Source: Euleptes europaea (taxonomy: Eukaryota; Chordata; Lepidosauria; Squamata; Sphaerodactylidae). Taken from it: a stretch of DNA of 64,000 nucleotides. The notes beneath the pieces were generated by a model, which ran no database searches, was not told where the DNA came from, and saw only the letters and a program-made list of their open reading frames with translations. The stretch's first letter is position 1. Each line of letters starts with the position of its first letter. The position numbers and the translations under genes are program-made. The DNA is taken from the NCBI RefSeq assembly GCF_029931775.1, contig NC_079324.1, positions 60,209,268 to 60,273,267 of the forward strand, given 5' to 3'. Shown here piece after piece: positions 33,657-46,800 of this stretch.

Positions 33657-33784
33657 CATATATATATATGACCACTACACCAGACTCTGTCTCCGTTTGC
33701 TCCAGAAAGTAACTCTCAATTGAAACCGCTTCCAGAAAGCATCTCTGCAGTCTTCTCAAACTAACTTTGCAAGGGAGGGGACGC

Positions 33785-34800
33785 GCCAGGTCGAACGGTG
33801 TAGACCTGCGGTGTCTGCAAGCGTCCCGGGGGTTGCCGCGCGCGCCGCGCCTGGCCGCAGGGGCGCGCCGGGGGAAGCCCTGGCCAGGGCCGGGTCCGCC
33901 CCTCCGCCCGGGCACCTCGGGCTTGCAAGGGGGTGAGTGAGTGAGTGCGCGCGTGTGACGGCCATGTTTGCCCAGCGCTGGCCCTCCCGCGCGCAGTAAA
34001 CAAGCCCAAAGTCTCGGGGAGCCACCGAGGCGCGCCACGGGCTCCCTCCCTCCCTCCCCCCGTGCCTCCCCCCACCCCCCCTCTCCCCGGCTGCCAGGCA
34101 GGCAGGCAGGCAGGCAGGCAGGCTGGCTGGGCGTCGCGCTGGCTGGCTGGCTCGCCCGCCCGGCCTGGCCATGTCCTACAAGCCCAACTTGAACGCGCAC
34201 CTCGCGGTGGCGGCTCCGCTGAGCCAAGGTAAGGCGCACCGCCGGGGGACGGGACGGGACGGGCCGGGCCGGGCTGGGACGGGCGGGGGGCCACTCCGGC
34301 CCCCCCCCCAGCCTCGCCCGGCCGGCCTGGCTGATGCATCTCCGCCATGATTCGCTTCCCGCTGCCCTCCCTCCAAAGTTGGCCACCGCCGCACCGGCAA
34401 GCTCTCCGGACCCGGGGCTGCGCGGCGCTCTCCGGCCCCTCGGAGGGAGAGCCGGGCGGGGAGGGGAGGCCGAGGGGGGGCGGCTGGGGGGGGGTCCTGC
34501 CGCTGCCCCTCCCCCCTCCCCCCTCCCCCGCTCGCCTCCCTAGAGCGGCTGATGGATTCGGATCAAGGCAGGGAAGGAGGAGCGCGGCGCGCCTCGCCGG
34601 GGACCGCTGCTGGTGGCCGCCTGCAAGTGCGCGCGCGCGCGGCAGAGAGAGAGAGAGCCAGGCTGGGGTTTGGGGAGAGCTCTGCACGCGCTCAGAGGCA
34701 CTCCCGCGCTCTCCCGAGGCGGGCGGTCGCCTGCGGCTCCTGGCGCCCGCGGGCGTCCGTCGGCTCCAGGACTGCGAACTTTTTGGAGAGCTGGGCGTCG
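33785..34800 (+). promoter_or_regulatory. CDK2AP1 CpG-island promoter
   Basis: Dense CpG, G/C runs and many GGGCGG/CCGCCC-like Sp1 motifs surround the first coding exon. A short (CAGG)n run at about 34094-34122 lies just before the ATG. The island starts abruptly at the end of a repeated AT-rich unit and ends where a CR1 3' fragment begins (34818). Long open frames here on both strands are a by-product of the high GC. Confidence 0.85.
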
Positions 34801-37800
34801 GGACGAGAGGAGGGCGCGGGGTTGTTCTCTGTTGCCCCAGCAGGTTGGACCAGGACAAACGGGGCTGAAATTAAATCAAAAGAGTTTCCGTCTAGACATT
34901 AGGAAGAATTTTCTAGCAGAGGGGTTCCTCAGTGGACAAGGCTTCCTATGGAGGTGGCGAGCTCTCCTTCCCTGGAGGCTTTTAAGCAGAAGCTAGATGG
35001 CCATCTGACTGCAATGCTGATTCTAAGCAGATCGTGAGAGGGAGGGCATCTTGGCCATCTTCTGGGCATGGAGTAGGGGTCACTGAGGGTGTGGGGAGGA
35101 GGTAGTGGTGAATTTCCTGCATCGTGCAGGGAGTTGGACTAGATGACCCTGGTGGTCCCTTCCAACTCTACGATTCTATGACTCCTGGGCCGATGTCCTC
35201 TTTCCAGTGGCAGCCCCAGAGGAGCCTGCAGGTCCACCGGCACCAGCCTTGCCCCGCTGCTAGGGTTGCCAACCTGGAGATCTAGCTGGAGATCTCCTGC
35301 TGTTACAACTGATCTCCCAATAGAGATCCGTTCCCCTGGAGAAAATGGCCATTTTGGTCCTTGGACTCTATGGCATTGAAGTCCCTCCCCACACCCTGCC
35401 CTCCTCAGGCTCTGCCCCAAAAACCTCCCACCAGTGGCGAAGAGGGACCTGGCAACCCGACCCGCTGCCCAGCATCTGATAGCTCGAGTGGCCCCATTCA
35501 GCTATCATAGCTAGACAGCATCAGCTCTTGTGAGGGCCAGTTCCCGCAAGTCAACTACTCAGGTGGTGTTAAGTAGAACTGCCTTTTGGCTGCCTTGACT
35601 ATGCTGCCCATCCAGTTCATAGGGTGACCCTAAGGTTGCCAACTTCAGGTTGGGAAATTACTGGAGATTTGGGAGTGGAGCCCAGAGAGGGTGGAGTTTG
35701 GAGAGGGGCAGAATCTCAGCAAGGTGTAGCATCATAGAGTGCGTTCTCCAAAGTAGCTTTTTCTCCTGGGGAACTGATTGCTGAAGATCACTCGTAATGC
35801 TGGGAGATCTCCAGGTCCCACCTGGAAGTTGGCAACCCTAGGTTTGCATATTATGGGAGAAAGCTTTATCTCCAACCACTTTCCGTATTATGTGTGGGCA
35901 TTCGCGCATGCATAGTCACGGCTTGATTTCTTGTCTTTTGATTACACCTTTCTTGGAGGGCATGTCCAAGTATGAAGTATCAGCTGTGTGTAGTATCACA
36001 CAGAAGTGTGAAGTATCAACTGTGATGTGTGGTTGTGCTTTGGGGTTAATGCGAGGTGCCACGGTTTGCATTCCGACATGCAGCAAATCACTGCTTGATG
36101 CTGCAGCTGCCATTATCTTCCGCTTTCTATATACCTCTTCTTTTGGCTGTTTTGGACACATGAAGCTGCCTTCTACTGAATCAGACCCTTGGTCCATCAA
36201 AGTCAGTATTGTCTACTCAGACCGGCAGCGGCTCTCCAGGGTCTCAGGAGGAGGTCTTTTTTTGCTTTTCTGTTTCTTTTTTCTTTTTGCAAACTTTTCC
36301 CGTGTTGGCTCAGTGATATCCTGCCCTTTCTCTAAGCAGCTTAGGCTGACGTACTTTTATCCTCACAACAACCCTGAGAGGGAGGCTAGGCAGAAGGTGA
36401 GAGACTGGCTCAATGCCACCTGAGTAAGCTGTCTGGCTGAGGAGGGATTTGAACCCAGATCGCCCTGACCTGAATCCAGGTTTCTTTTGGCTGACGTTTA
36501 ATTCTTTGCATCTAGCCAAGCAATTTACACAAAAGCCCCAAGTCTTGAAATCTTTGCAATGGTCCTGGAAGAGAGGCCATTATTGCTGGAAGAGAGGCTA
36601 TTATTGCTGGTTGAGAGGGGCCTGCCCCAAAGCCAGCCCAGGGAGTCTGTAGCAAAGGAGAGCTTGGAAACAGGGACTTCCTGAACCTGCTACTAATTCT
36701 GTTACTTTTACTGCTGCACCGGCTTCCAACTCTGCCCTTTTCAAAAAGTAGCAATCACTGGCGTGTGTATTTGTATCTGTCCTGGCTCGATCTGGGCATC
36801 CTAGATCGAATAGAATAGAATAGAATCTACCACCAGGGTCATCTAGTCCAACCCCCTGCACAATGCAGGAAATTAACAACTACCTCCCCCCACATCCCCA
36901 GTGACTCCAACCCTCTCCCCGCCATGCAGGATCCCACAATCAAAGCACTCCCGACAGATGGCCATCTAGCCTCTGCTTAAAGACCTCCAAAGACAGGGAC
37001 TCCACCATCCTCCGAGGCAGCACATTCCACCATGTGCGTGTCAGGCTGCTGATAATGGCACAGGATCAGAGCCAGAAAAAAAGGCAAAGCAGAAAAGCAC
37101 TTGGCAGTCCTATTTTGCATCATAGCTAGGAGAACAGTTGCCGAAAACACCCCAGAGATACACAGAGATTTTTCTCTTTGGGCCGTGTCATTGGTCATGA
37201 CACAATATATGTTTGCATAGTTTGCTTGAGTATTATTGTATCTTTTTGTTTGAGCTTAGTACTATACTTCCATAATTTTCTCCAGATTGGTAAAGAGAGA
37301 GCAGCCCAAGTCTGATTGCAAGAAGTTTTTTTTTTTTTTTGTAACAAAGCAGAGCAAAGTTGTTGCTGCTGATCTGAAAGGGAGAAGCAGGGTGTGATTT
37401 CTCTGGCACAACCCACTACTAGACAGTTAAAGGGGTTTTGGGGGCTTGGTATTATCAGCTTGCCTGCACTGAGTAAGGAAATGGGTCGCTTGGTTGCAAG
37501 GAAGTGCTTTCAGACACAAAGTTGGGTGACCTATGTGGGAGATGGTGTAACTTCGCAGTTCAGATTTGCAACTGTGGTATTTACCCTGTTCACAGCTGGA
37601 GAGCTAGTGAAACCTGACTTCTAGGATCAAAATTCCTGTATTTTATCATTGGTAGTGGTGGAGGAAAGTGCCATCAAGTCACAGCTGACATATGGCGACC
37701 CATCATGGAGGTTTCAAGGCAAGAGATGTTCAGAGGTGGTTTGCCATCTCCTGCCTCTGTGTAGCAACCCTGGACTTCCTCGGTGGGCTCCCATCCAAGT

Positions 37801-40800
37801 ACTAACCAGGGCCTACTCTTCTTAGCTTCCGAGAACTGATGAGGTCAAGCTTGCCTGGGCCATCCATGCCAGGGTGTTTTATCATTACAACATCACCATA
37901 AGGTGAGGTATGCCCAGAGAAAATAACTAACCCGAAATAATTCAGTGTGTTTCATGATTTAAGAAGGGATCGAAGCCCAAGGCTCATTAATTCAACATTC
38001 TAACCACTAAAGGTCTATTTATGCCCGGGAGGTTTTGCCTTGGATTTGCCGCTCTCTAGATGCACGTTTTCCCCAGCCAAATTCTCAAAACTCAACACTA
38101 AGCCCCCATGCAGAGTTTGGGAATTTGGATGGGGGAAATGTGCATCTAGAGAGTGGCAAATCCAAGGCAAAACCTCCCATGCACAAATGACCTGTGTTAA
38201 CAGACTTGGCTTTTTGAAAGCATACCTTACAAGCCATCTTTGACAGGCACTGGTGGAATTCCTTCTTAGAAAACGTGGTACTGCACGTTTGAACAAACAT
38301 GGTTTGTTCAAACGGACACCATTGATTGAGATGCTTTTGGAAATTAGTATTTCTTTCTTTTTGTATACAGTCTTTTGAACGTTCCTATTGTTAAGGCCCG
38401 TTGCTTACATGATAAAGTTTGAGTTGCTTGAAAGTCATCAGACGAAGCCTGGATCTTATTTATCCTGTCCCAAGTGATAAAGCCCATCTTTACCAGGGCA
38501 TGATCCATCCGGATGTGCTCCTGTACAAACTTCATTGAAAATGAATGAGGGCTTCGTGAGAGACTTGGGCTTTTGTGGGTTTCCCATTCATTTCTCATGG
38601 AGCCTGTGCAGGAAAACTTGCTGGTGTATTGGGCCCAAAGGTACTACAGGCCTGACATTCCAGCTGCTCTTCTGGACGGTTGTGTGTATAATTTTTGGTT
38701 TTGCACACCTGGGATTTGAACGTCCTCTTCCCCAAGATATGACAAAAAGAAGACCGTCTTCCCTTTCAGGGTCCTTGTCATTTCTTAAAGCAACGGGATC
38801 TCTTGGATTTAATTGCAACCCTTTTTTTTTCCTTCTTTCACAATGGCTCTGGAGATTGTGTAGGAATGCATTTCCCTCCTTCTTCTGACATTTCTTCCTT
38901 GCATTTTGGATTGAAAAGTAATTGCAACGTGTTGGACACGACCGGAGCAAATGCTCCTCCACCTCTCAGAGATGAAGGAAGCCATCGGATAAGTCACCTT
39001 AGTCGCCAAAATTAATTACGCTCTTTAACGATACCTGAGAAAAATATTGTGTGTTTTTTTTTAATCAAGAAGGACCCTTCTCAGCAGTTTTTGAGGATGC
39101 TCTGACCATCCCTGGGTAACCTGCGCAGCTTCCTTTCCATCTCCCCTTCTGTAGAGAAACTCTTTAGGTCAGAAAAGAAAAAAAGCTCTCTCATCATTAT
39201 CCAAAATGGTGTCTCTGTCTGCTTTGTATAGCAGCCCTTCGTCTTTCTCTCTCATACACACTCACGCACACTAATGCCAGCACCCTGGCTTAAGGCCAAG
39301 GGACTTAGACAAAGGCATCCTGGCAATTCAATATATCGGCTTTGCAGTGCTTTGACTGCAAATGCTCTTGTGCTGTGCGGAGAGTCGTGGGGTTTGCGCT
39401 GCCAGACTCGCAGAGCGCTTCTCTTTCCTGTCCACGTTAAATGCTCCCGCCCTCTATCCTCCCTGTCTTTCTGGTTTAGCTTCCGAAGGGGGAGAAAAAT
39501 TATCTCTTTTCTTTTATCTAAACAAAAAAACCACGCAGCAGAAGGCAGAAAAGGCAAGCTGTTCCTTCGCTTGCTCGTTTGTCCTTGCAGACAAGATAGT
39601 TGGACCGCTTCCCCTGTTAAATTTCTTCCTGTACTAAAGGATCAGGGGCCTCATTGGAGAGTGGAAGGCAGCAACCTGGTTCCACTCTTAAATCTAGACA
39701 TGTAGGATTAGGGAAATGGCTGTTTTTCACCTATTGAGTCGTGATCCAAAAGAAGCTCTGGAAAGTTTTGAAGGCTGCTGTGGACTTGGAAATAAATCAT
39801 ATTTTCCTTCCTGGCACTCCACAGTGTGTTTCATTATGCATTCCAGGTGGCTAGATGGGGTGGGGAAGGGTTTTTAAGGCCTTCTTGGTGCTGTTAATTA
39901 CCCACTTAGCTTTGATTGTCCCCAGCAATTAGCAGGGAGGGAGAAGGGTTCTTCTCATAGTGCATGACAGAACACGGGGCTTTATCTTGCAGAACCTCTT
40001 TTAAGAATGTCCCCAATCTGACCCCGATAATTAAAAAAAACCTGCCTCCTTTTATTCTTCCTAAATTTCTCCTTATAGTTATGCCAGGGTTGCCAGGTCC
40101 TTTTCCTGCTTGTAGGCTAGGGTTGCCAGGTCTGCGTTGGGAAATTCCTGGAGATGTTGGGGGTAGAGATGGGGGTGGGCAGGGTTTGGGGATTGGAGGG
40201 ACCTCAGCAGGGTATAATGCCATGGAGTCCACCGTCCAAAACAGCCATTTTCTCCAGGGGGGTTGATCTCTGCAGTCTGGAGATCAGTAGGAATTCCAGG
40301 AGATCTCCAGCCACCACACGGAGGTTGGCAAGCCTATTCTCCGCCTTTTGCCCAGTATACAGAACATAAGCAGGCGGGCCTTTTCTTGGTGAGGAGGTAA
40401 CATGGTCAAAAAAAGCTTCCCCTGTCAGACCCCCCCCCCCCGATTAAAGAGGCAGGAGCAGTTGTTGTTTTTAAGTTGACAACCTTTTCGGCTCTGTTTC
40501 TCTGGTTTTGACTGCAACCATGGCTGCTTTTTTTTATTCCGGCATGGTTCCCGAGATGGGCCAAGGGCTGAAGTTGCTGCATCTCCAAGCTGAGTAGAAA
40601 CCAGTTGAATTTCTGCCTGCGAGGCTGCAAATGAAGGCACAGGAGCCCTGCTAGAAAGAAAGTTGGCCGCCCTAGCTTGAGACCAAAATGGTGTCTGCCA
40701 AAATAAAACCAAAGGAGAATAAAAAAAAAATAAATCCAGGTTCTTTCTGGACCTGGGAACACAAATTCTCTGAAATTTCTGGCTAGACTGTTTCCTTTCT

Positions 40801-43800
40801 TTCTGGGTTTTTCTCTCTTCTCAATTTGGTCTCAGGCATTGGCAGATGATACCATTTGGATGTATGGAAAACCTAACCTGCTAATTTCCTGTCTGAAGCC
40901 CCGGTCAGAAGCTGGCTGGTTTCTGTCTGAGGCACTAACAACCCTTTTTGGATTCCAACCCAAGAATTCTGGACAACTGAGACTCAAATAGGGCTGTTGG
41001 GTTTTCTTGTGGGGCCGTTCCTGGGCCTTGACTAGCTGGTTGTTCATGCTCAGGAGTTTGGTGTGTGGGTTTTTTTTTCTTTCCATATTTTGACAGGAAC
41101 TTTTATTGAATGAGCTTAGAAATGTTTTCCCCCTCCAGTTTGCTGAGGAGAGTCCCCCCTGGGTGGCTTGCTGCATTAAGAATGCAAAAAGGCCCTTATA
41201 TATTAGCAAAACAGGAATAGGAGAACATCCAAAATAAATCTGGGGGGGGTGTTTAGTGTCACAAAATGGCAACCGAGGAAATGCTTCTGAGGTAAAACTT
41301 GCCTCTTCAAGAAAATTTCAGCTTTTGCCACTCAGACCCACCTGCTGGAATAAAATGTTCTCCGCTGTCTTTCTCAAACTTTAAAACAAATGGGCCAAGG
41401 AGCTTCTCTGAGGAAAGGAGTACCACCATGAGGGAGCCACCACTGGAAAAGGCCCTGCCCTTCATGCTTGCTGATCTGCCTTTGGGTAGAGATGGCATGT
41501 GGCACAAGGCCTCACTCGATTATCTTAGCCGTTGGGGTGGCATCCCCCAAAGAACCTATTCCGCAATTCTGATCACACCAGATTTGGTTTGTGCCTCGGC
41601 TTTCTTGCTCAAGAGCTATTATTTAGCTGCCTCAAGAGCATTGCTGAAGAAGTACACTATACATGTTTTAATAATAATACTTTTCCTGCAGGTATTTCCC
41701 CTGGTGGATCTGGTCTCTGTTTGGGAGACCCTATTGCCAGCATCAGGATTTTTTAGGGTCCCTGAGAAGGAAGAATGGAGAAAGATTCCCTGCTACATCT
41801 AAAGTTGCCAACTTTGAGTTTGGAAATTCCTGGAGATTTTGATGGTGGAGCCTGAGAAGGGTGTGGTTTGGGGAGGGGGTGGGACCTCAATGGGGTACAA
41901 TGCCATAGAGTCCTGCCTCCAAAGCAGACATTTTCTCCAGGAGAACTGATCCCTGTCATCTGGAGAGCAGTTGGAATTCCGGATCTCCGGGCCCAACCTG
42001 GAGGTTGGCAAGAGTAAGGAGTCCCCTGCCAGGGAACCAGGCCGCATGCCTAGGGTTGCCAGCTCTGGCTTGGGAAATACCTGGAGATTTTTGGGGCAGA
42101 GCCTGAGGAGGGTTGGGTTTGGAGAGGGGAGGGGCTTCAATGCCGTAGAGTCCTATTGCCATTTTCTCCAGGTGAACTAATCTCTAGCGGCTGGAGATCA
42201 GTTGTAATAGGGAAGATCTCCAGCTACTACCTGGAGGTTGGCAACCTTACGCATGCCAAAAAGTCCCCTTCCGGCTCTTGGCGGTGTATCCAGTGGGCAG
42301 CTTCTCCCTTTTCTGTGCTATTACAGCCTTGAGTGCCCTTGGCTAATGAAAATAAAAGGGATAGTAAATGCCATGCAAAGCGTTTGATCGACTGAAGAGC
42401 TCTCAGAGGTCTTCCTAGTGCCCCCCTTCTCAGCAGGATCAGGGCCCTGGTTCCTGCCCCACGTTTCCAATCTCTGGAGCCTGCCAGTGTCCAGAGCAGA
42501 GAGGCCACCAGAGGACTTGTCTTCCCTCCTCCGAAAGGGCTAGACTAGATGGCCTTTGGAGTCCTTGCAATACTGCAGTTCTTTGGGGTTTTTTTGGGGG
42601 GGGGAAGGGGAAATGAAAACCTGCTGCATTTTCGCTTCCCATCTCCCACCCTCACCCTCCAGCTGGGCTTAGCTGGCACGGCTGCAAACATGACCATCTG
42701 CATTGCGCGAGAGGGCTGGCTGGCGCCGCGGCCAAGTCAGAAGCCCTCCTTTTGTTCTCTGCGCCTGCTGCTGTCGGTTCGCTAAGGCGCACGGCGTAGC
42801 TTGCTGCGATGTCTTACTACATTTTCGAGGCAGACGGCAAAGGACCAGGTAAAGTCCACCCAAGGCTACCAGTGGCTTGTCTTTTTCGGGTGTGTGTGTG
42901 GGGGAACTGCCTTAACTCGGTAGCGGCCTCTCGTGCTCGCTTTGGTACGCTACAGGGAAGGCACACGGGACCAAATGTAATTTCATTGGCGGTCATGCAC
43001 TTGGTTCCCTCTGGTGATGTGCATACTGGCGCTCTTCTCTTTATCATCCTCACTGCCCCCTGTCTTTTCTAGTGTTGTCCCTAAGAGCATTGTTGGTTGC
43101 ACCCGTGGTCAAAAATACATGGGCTGGGACCACAGATCCCTGAGTACAGCAGTCCTCCACATGTGCCTCCAAGATTTGTGCACATGTGTCTGTGGAACAC
43201 AGGCAGGATGGTGCTGCTGCAGTTGTCTTGTTTGTGGGCTTCCTAGAGGCACCTGGTTGGCCACTGTGAATGGACTGCTGGACTTGATGGACCTTGGTCT
43301 GTTCCAGCATGGCCTTTCTTATGTTCTTATGTTAAGGCTTTAAGAGGGGAGTGGACGTGTTCACGGAGGAGAAGGCTATCCATGGCTACTAGTCAAAATG
43401 GCTACTAGTCATGATGCATACCTATCCTCTCCAGGATCAGAGGAGCATGCCTATTATCTTAGGTGCTGTGTAACACAGGCAGGATAAACGCTGCTGCAGT
43501 TGTCTTAGTTGTGGGCTTCCTAAAGGCACCTGGTTGGCCACTGCGTGAACAGACGGCTGGACTAGATGGGCCTTGGTCTGACCCAGCATGGCTTTAATTA
43601 TGTTCTTATGTCTGCCATATCAATGGGTGGTGTGGCCGCATATGACAGCCCTGAGCAGCTTATCCAAAGGCAAGGGGGAAGGACCGGCTTGTTCATATGA
43701 TGACTGCACCATAACACCAGCTCAGGAGATGGGATGTTAAGTGTTTAGGATAATCTATAGAAGTTATAGTACCAGTTTCTTCTTTTTCTTTAGTTTAATA

Positions 43801-46800
43801 CACGTTGAGGTTCGGGGGATGTAATAAGTGTTTGCTATTTTTAAGATGTTTTAATGTTTTGGATGAAAGACAGAAGCTTGATAACAGTTTCTTTTTTCTC
43901 TTTTGTTAAGCTTGGGTTGTGGTGGGGCCCGGATGATGAAATATGTTTTACCCCCTTTCCCTATCCTAACTTTTCTTTTTCTGTATCCCCGTATATAAAA
44001 AAAACAATTTTTTAAAAAGGAGATAGGATGTCAACATTCACTTTATGTCTCATGTCACTATGCGAACAAAGAGAATTTTTTTCTCCCCACTCTGCCACCC
44101 CCACCACAGTTTTCAGCATCTCTGACAATGTCTTCTCCTGTGGCCTTGGAGATGTCTGCCAACTTTCTTTGGTTATCACCTGGATTATTTGTGTATATGA
44201 ACCCCTCTGGTGTAATGGTTGGTGTGTTAGATTAGAGCTAGACAAGCTTAGGTTCAAATCCCCGTTAGGTAGTAAAACTGTTTTAAGGATTTTTTTTTTT
44301 ATCGGGCTGCTCAGAGGTTGTTTTATATTTTAATGATCATGGCTTGCTTTTAATATTAAACATTTTTGTTGCTGCTTTGATGATGTGATGGTATTGTTTT
44401 CATGTGGGAGATAGGTCATACGGGCCTCAGGAGAGGTAGCATACAAATTCTCTACATAAAATGCACCGGTGGTGAGTGGTGTTCTTGTCACACACACCCT
44501 CTCTTTCAGTCTAACTTACCTTGAAAGGTTGTTGTGAGGATAAAATACAGAAGGGGAAAATCATCCTGAGCTTCTTGGTAAGATAAATTACTTCTAGACC
44601 CACTTCCCCCATCTGAAACATGGGATAGTAATGGGGGAGGGGCCATGGCTCAGTGGCAGAGCATCTGCTTGGCATGCAGAAGGTCCCAGGTTCAATCCCC
44701 AGCAACGCCAGCTAAAGGGACCAGGCAAGTAGGTGATGTGAAAGACCCTCTGCCTGAGACCCTGGAGAGCCGCTGCCTGTCTGAGTAGACAATACTGACT
44801 TTGATGGACCGAGGGTCTGATTCGGTAGAAGGCAGCTTCATGTGTTCGTGTGTACCCTAGTGGTGGTGGAAAGTGCCATCAAATCACAGCCAACCTATGG
44901 CAACCTGGGTTTTCAAGGCAAGAGACGTTCAGAGGTGCTTTGCCTTAACCTGCGTCTGCGTCGCAACCCCAGCCTTCCTTGGTGGTCTCCCATCCATGTA
45001 CTAACCAGGGCTGACCCTTCATAGCTTCTGAAGTCTGTGTGGTTGGGGTCGCCTGGGCCATCTTTAGTCAGGGCTGACACGCATTCATAGAGTTGGAAAG
45101 TGCTGTCAAGTCGCAGCCGACTTATGGCGACCCTTTAGGGTTTTCAAGGCAAGAGACGAACAGAGGTGGTTTACCATTGCCTGGACTTCCTCAATGGTCC
45201 CCCATCTGAGATACGAATCAGGGCTGACCCTGCTTAGCTTCTGAGATTGGGCTAGTCTGGGCCTTACAGGTCAGAGCACTGATTTACCTTATAAGGTTTT
45301 AAGTTAGCCTGTCGAAAGCACTAAGGAAAAGTAAACAGGAGTCTTGCAGACCGTAACAGCTACCGCTTTGTAAAAAATTCCAGCAGACGTTTCTGGGGAA
45401 TGGAAGCCCAGTTCTCCAGAGGCGGTGAATGGAGGATCACTGTGCTGTCCTTTTGTGTCGAGGATCGAAAAGAACGAAGGAAATTGCGGAGTCCAGGGGT
45501 CAGGAGGGGCAGGGTGAAATATAGAAGAAGAGTTGGTTTTTATATGCCGACTTTCTCTGCCACTTAAGGAAGAATCAGACCATCTTACAATCACCTTCCC
45601 TTTCCCTCCCCACAACAGACACCTTGTGAGGTAGGTGGGGCTGAGAGAGCTCTAAGAGAATTGTGACTAGACCAAGGTCACCCAGCTGGCTTCATGTGGA
45701 GGAGTGGGGAAACCAACCCATTTCACCAGATTAGCCTCCGCCGCTCATGTGGAGGAGTGGGGAATTGAACCCGGTTCTCCAGATTACAGTCCACTGCTCC
45801 AAACCACCACTCTTAACCACTACACCACACTGGCTCCTGTAATGTGGTAAAGTTCCAGCGCAGAAGGACTGATTGTCACAGTGCTTCTTGACTAGATTAA
45901 AATGTCACATCGTCGCAGCTCACTCTGCGCATGCATTTTGTGATCCTTCTTGACCCCACTAGCTGTTTGTTTCAAGACCCCCTCCATAAAACAGTGAGGG
46001 TACGCAGATTGCATCTGAAGAAGTTAGCTTTAGTCCATAATATTGTATGCTGGATTCAAAAAAGGAAAGTCTTTAAGGTGCCCCAAAACTCTGGTTTGTT
46101 GTTTCTGCTACCCCTCTGGAATTATTACTTAGGAAAAAGCACTTAGGGTGATCTTCTCTGGAATCTGCATTGCTGTGGCTCAGTGGTAGAGCATCTGCTT
46201 GGCATGCAGAAGGTCCCAGGTTCAATCCCCGGCATCTCTAGTTAAAGGGACTAGGCAGGTAGGTGATGTGAAAGACCTCCACCTGAGACTCTAGAGAGCA
46301 ACTGCCGGTCTGAGTAGACAATACTGACTTGGATGGACCAAGGGTCTGTTTCAGTAGAAGGTAGCTTCATGTGTTCATGTGTGATATCATTGTGCCTCAA
46401 CTGCTTTTTGATGGTGCCTCATTTTTAAAAAAGTTTGTTTTACATTGAAAGGACCTCTTGCTTCCGTAGGACCGTCTGCAGTGTGGTTCTGCTCAGTGCC
46501 CTGACCCTTGAGAGGTAAAGTGGGTGGTCACAAGAAGGTGGGGCCTTTTCTATGGGTCCGCCTCCTCTTGGCCTTTCCCTCCCCACAGCTGCTTGCCTGG
46601 CCTGTCTCTTTAGGCACCAGGTGAAAATGCTTTTGTTTCCTGAGGCTTTTGGTAGATTTGTGTGTGTGTGTGTGTGTGTGTTTTCTGCCTCTGACTCATT
46701 TGCTCTTTGCTCTGATGGTGTTCAGGGATTTTATTGGCTTTTTATCTAAATATTATTTTGGCTGCTAAATTAACTCTTGTGGTTGTTACTTGTACCTTTG

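Noticed and set aside
33761-34858. A 365-codon open frame on the minus strand over the CDK2AP1 CpG island
   Set aside because: GC-rich islands lack stop codons by composition. The translation is low-complexity (Pro, Arg, Gly, Ser) with no domain, and it overlaps the true CDK2AP1 exon 1 and a CR1 fragment.
44632-44720. tRNA genes at the heads of the many family B SINEs
   Set aside because: T-stem mismatches and a continuous SINE body downstream in every copy; these are SINE heads, not tRNA genes. Only 49605-49677 is closer to a real tRNA.
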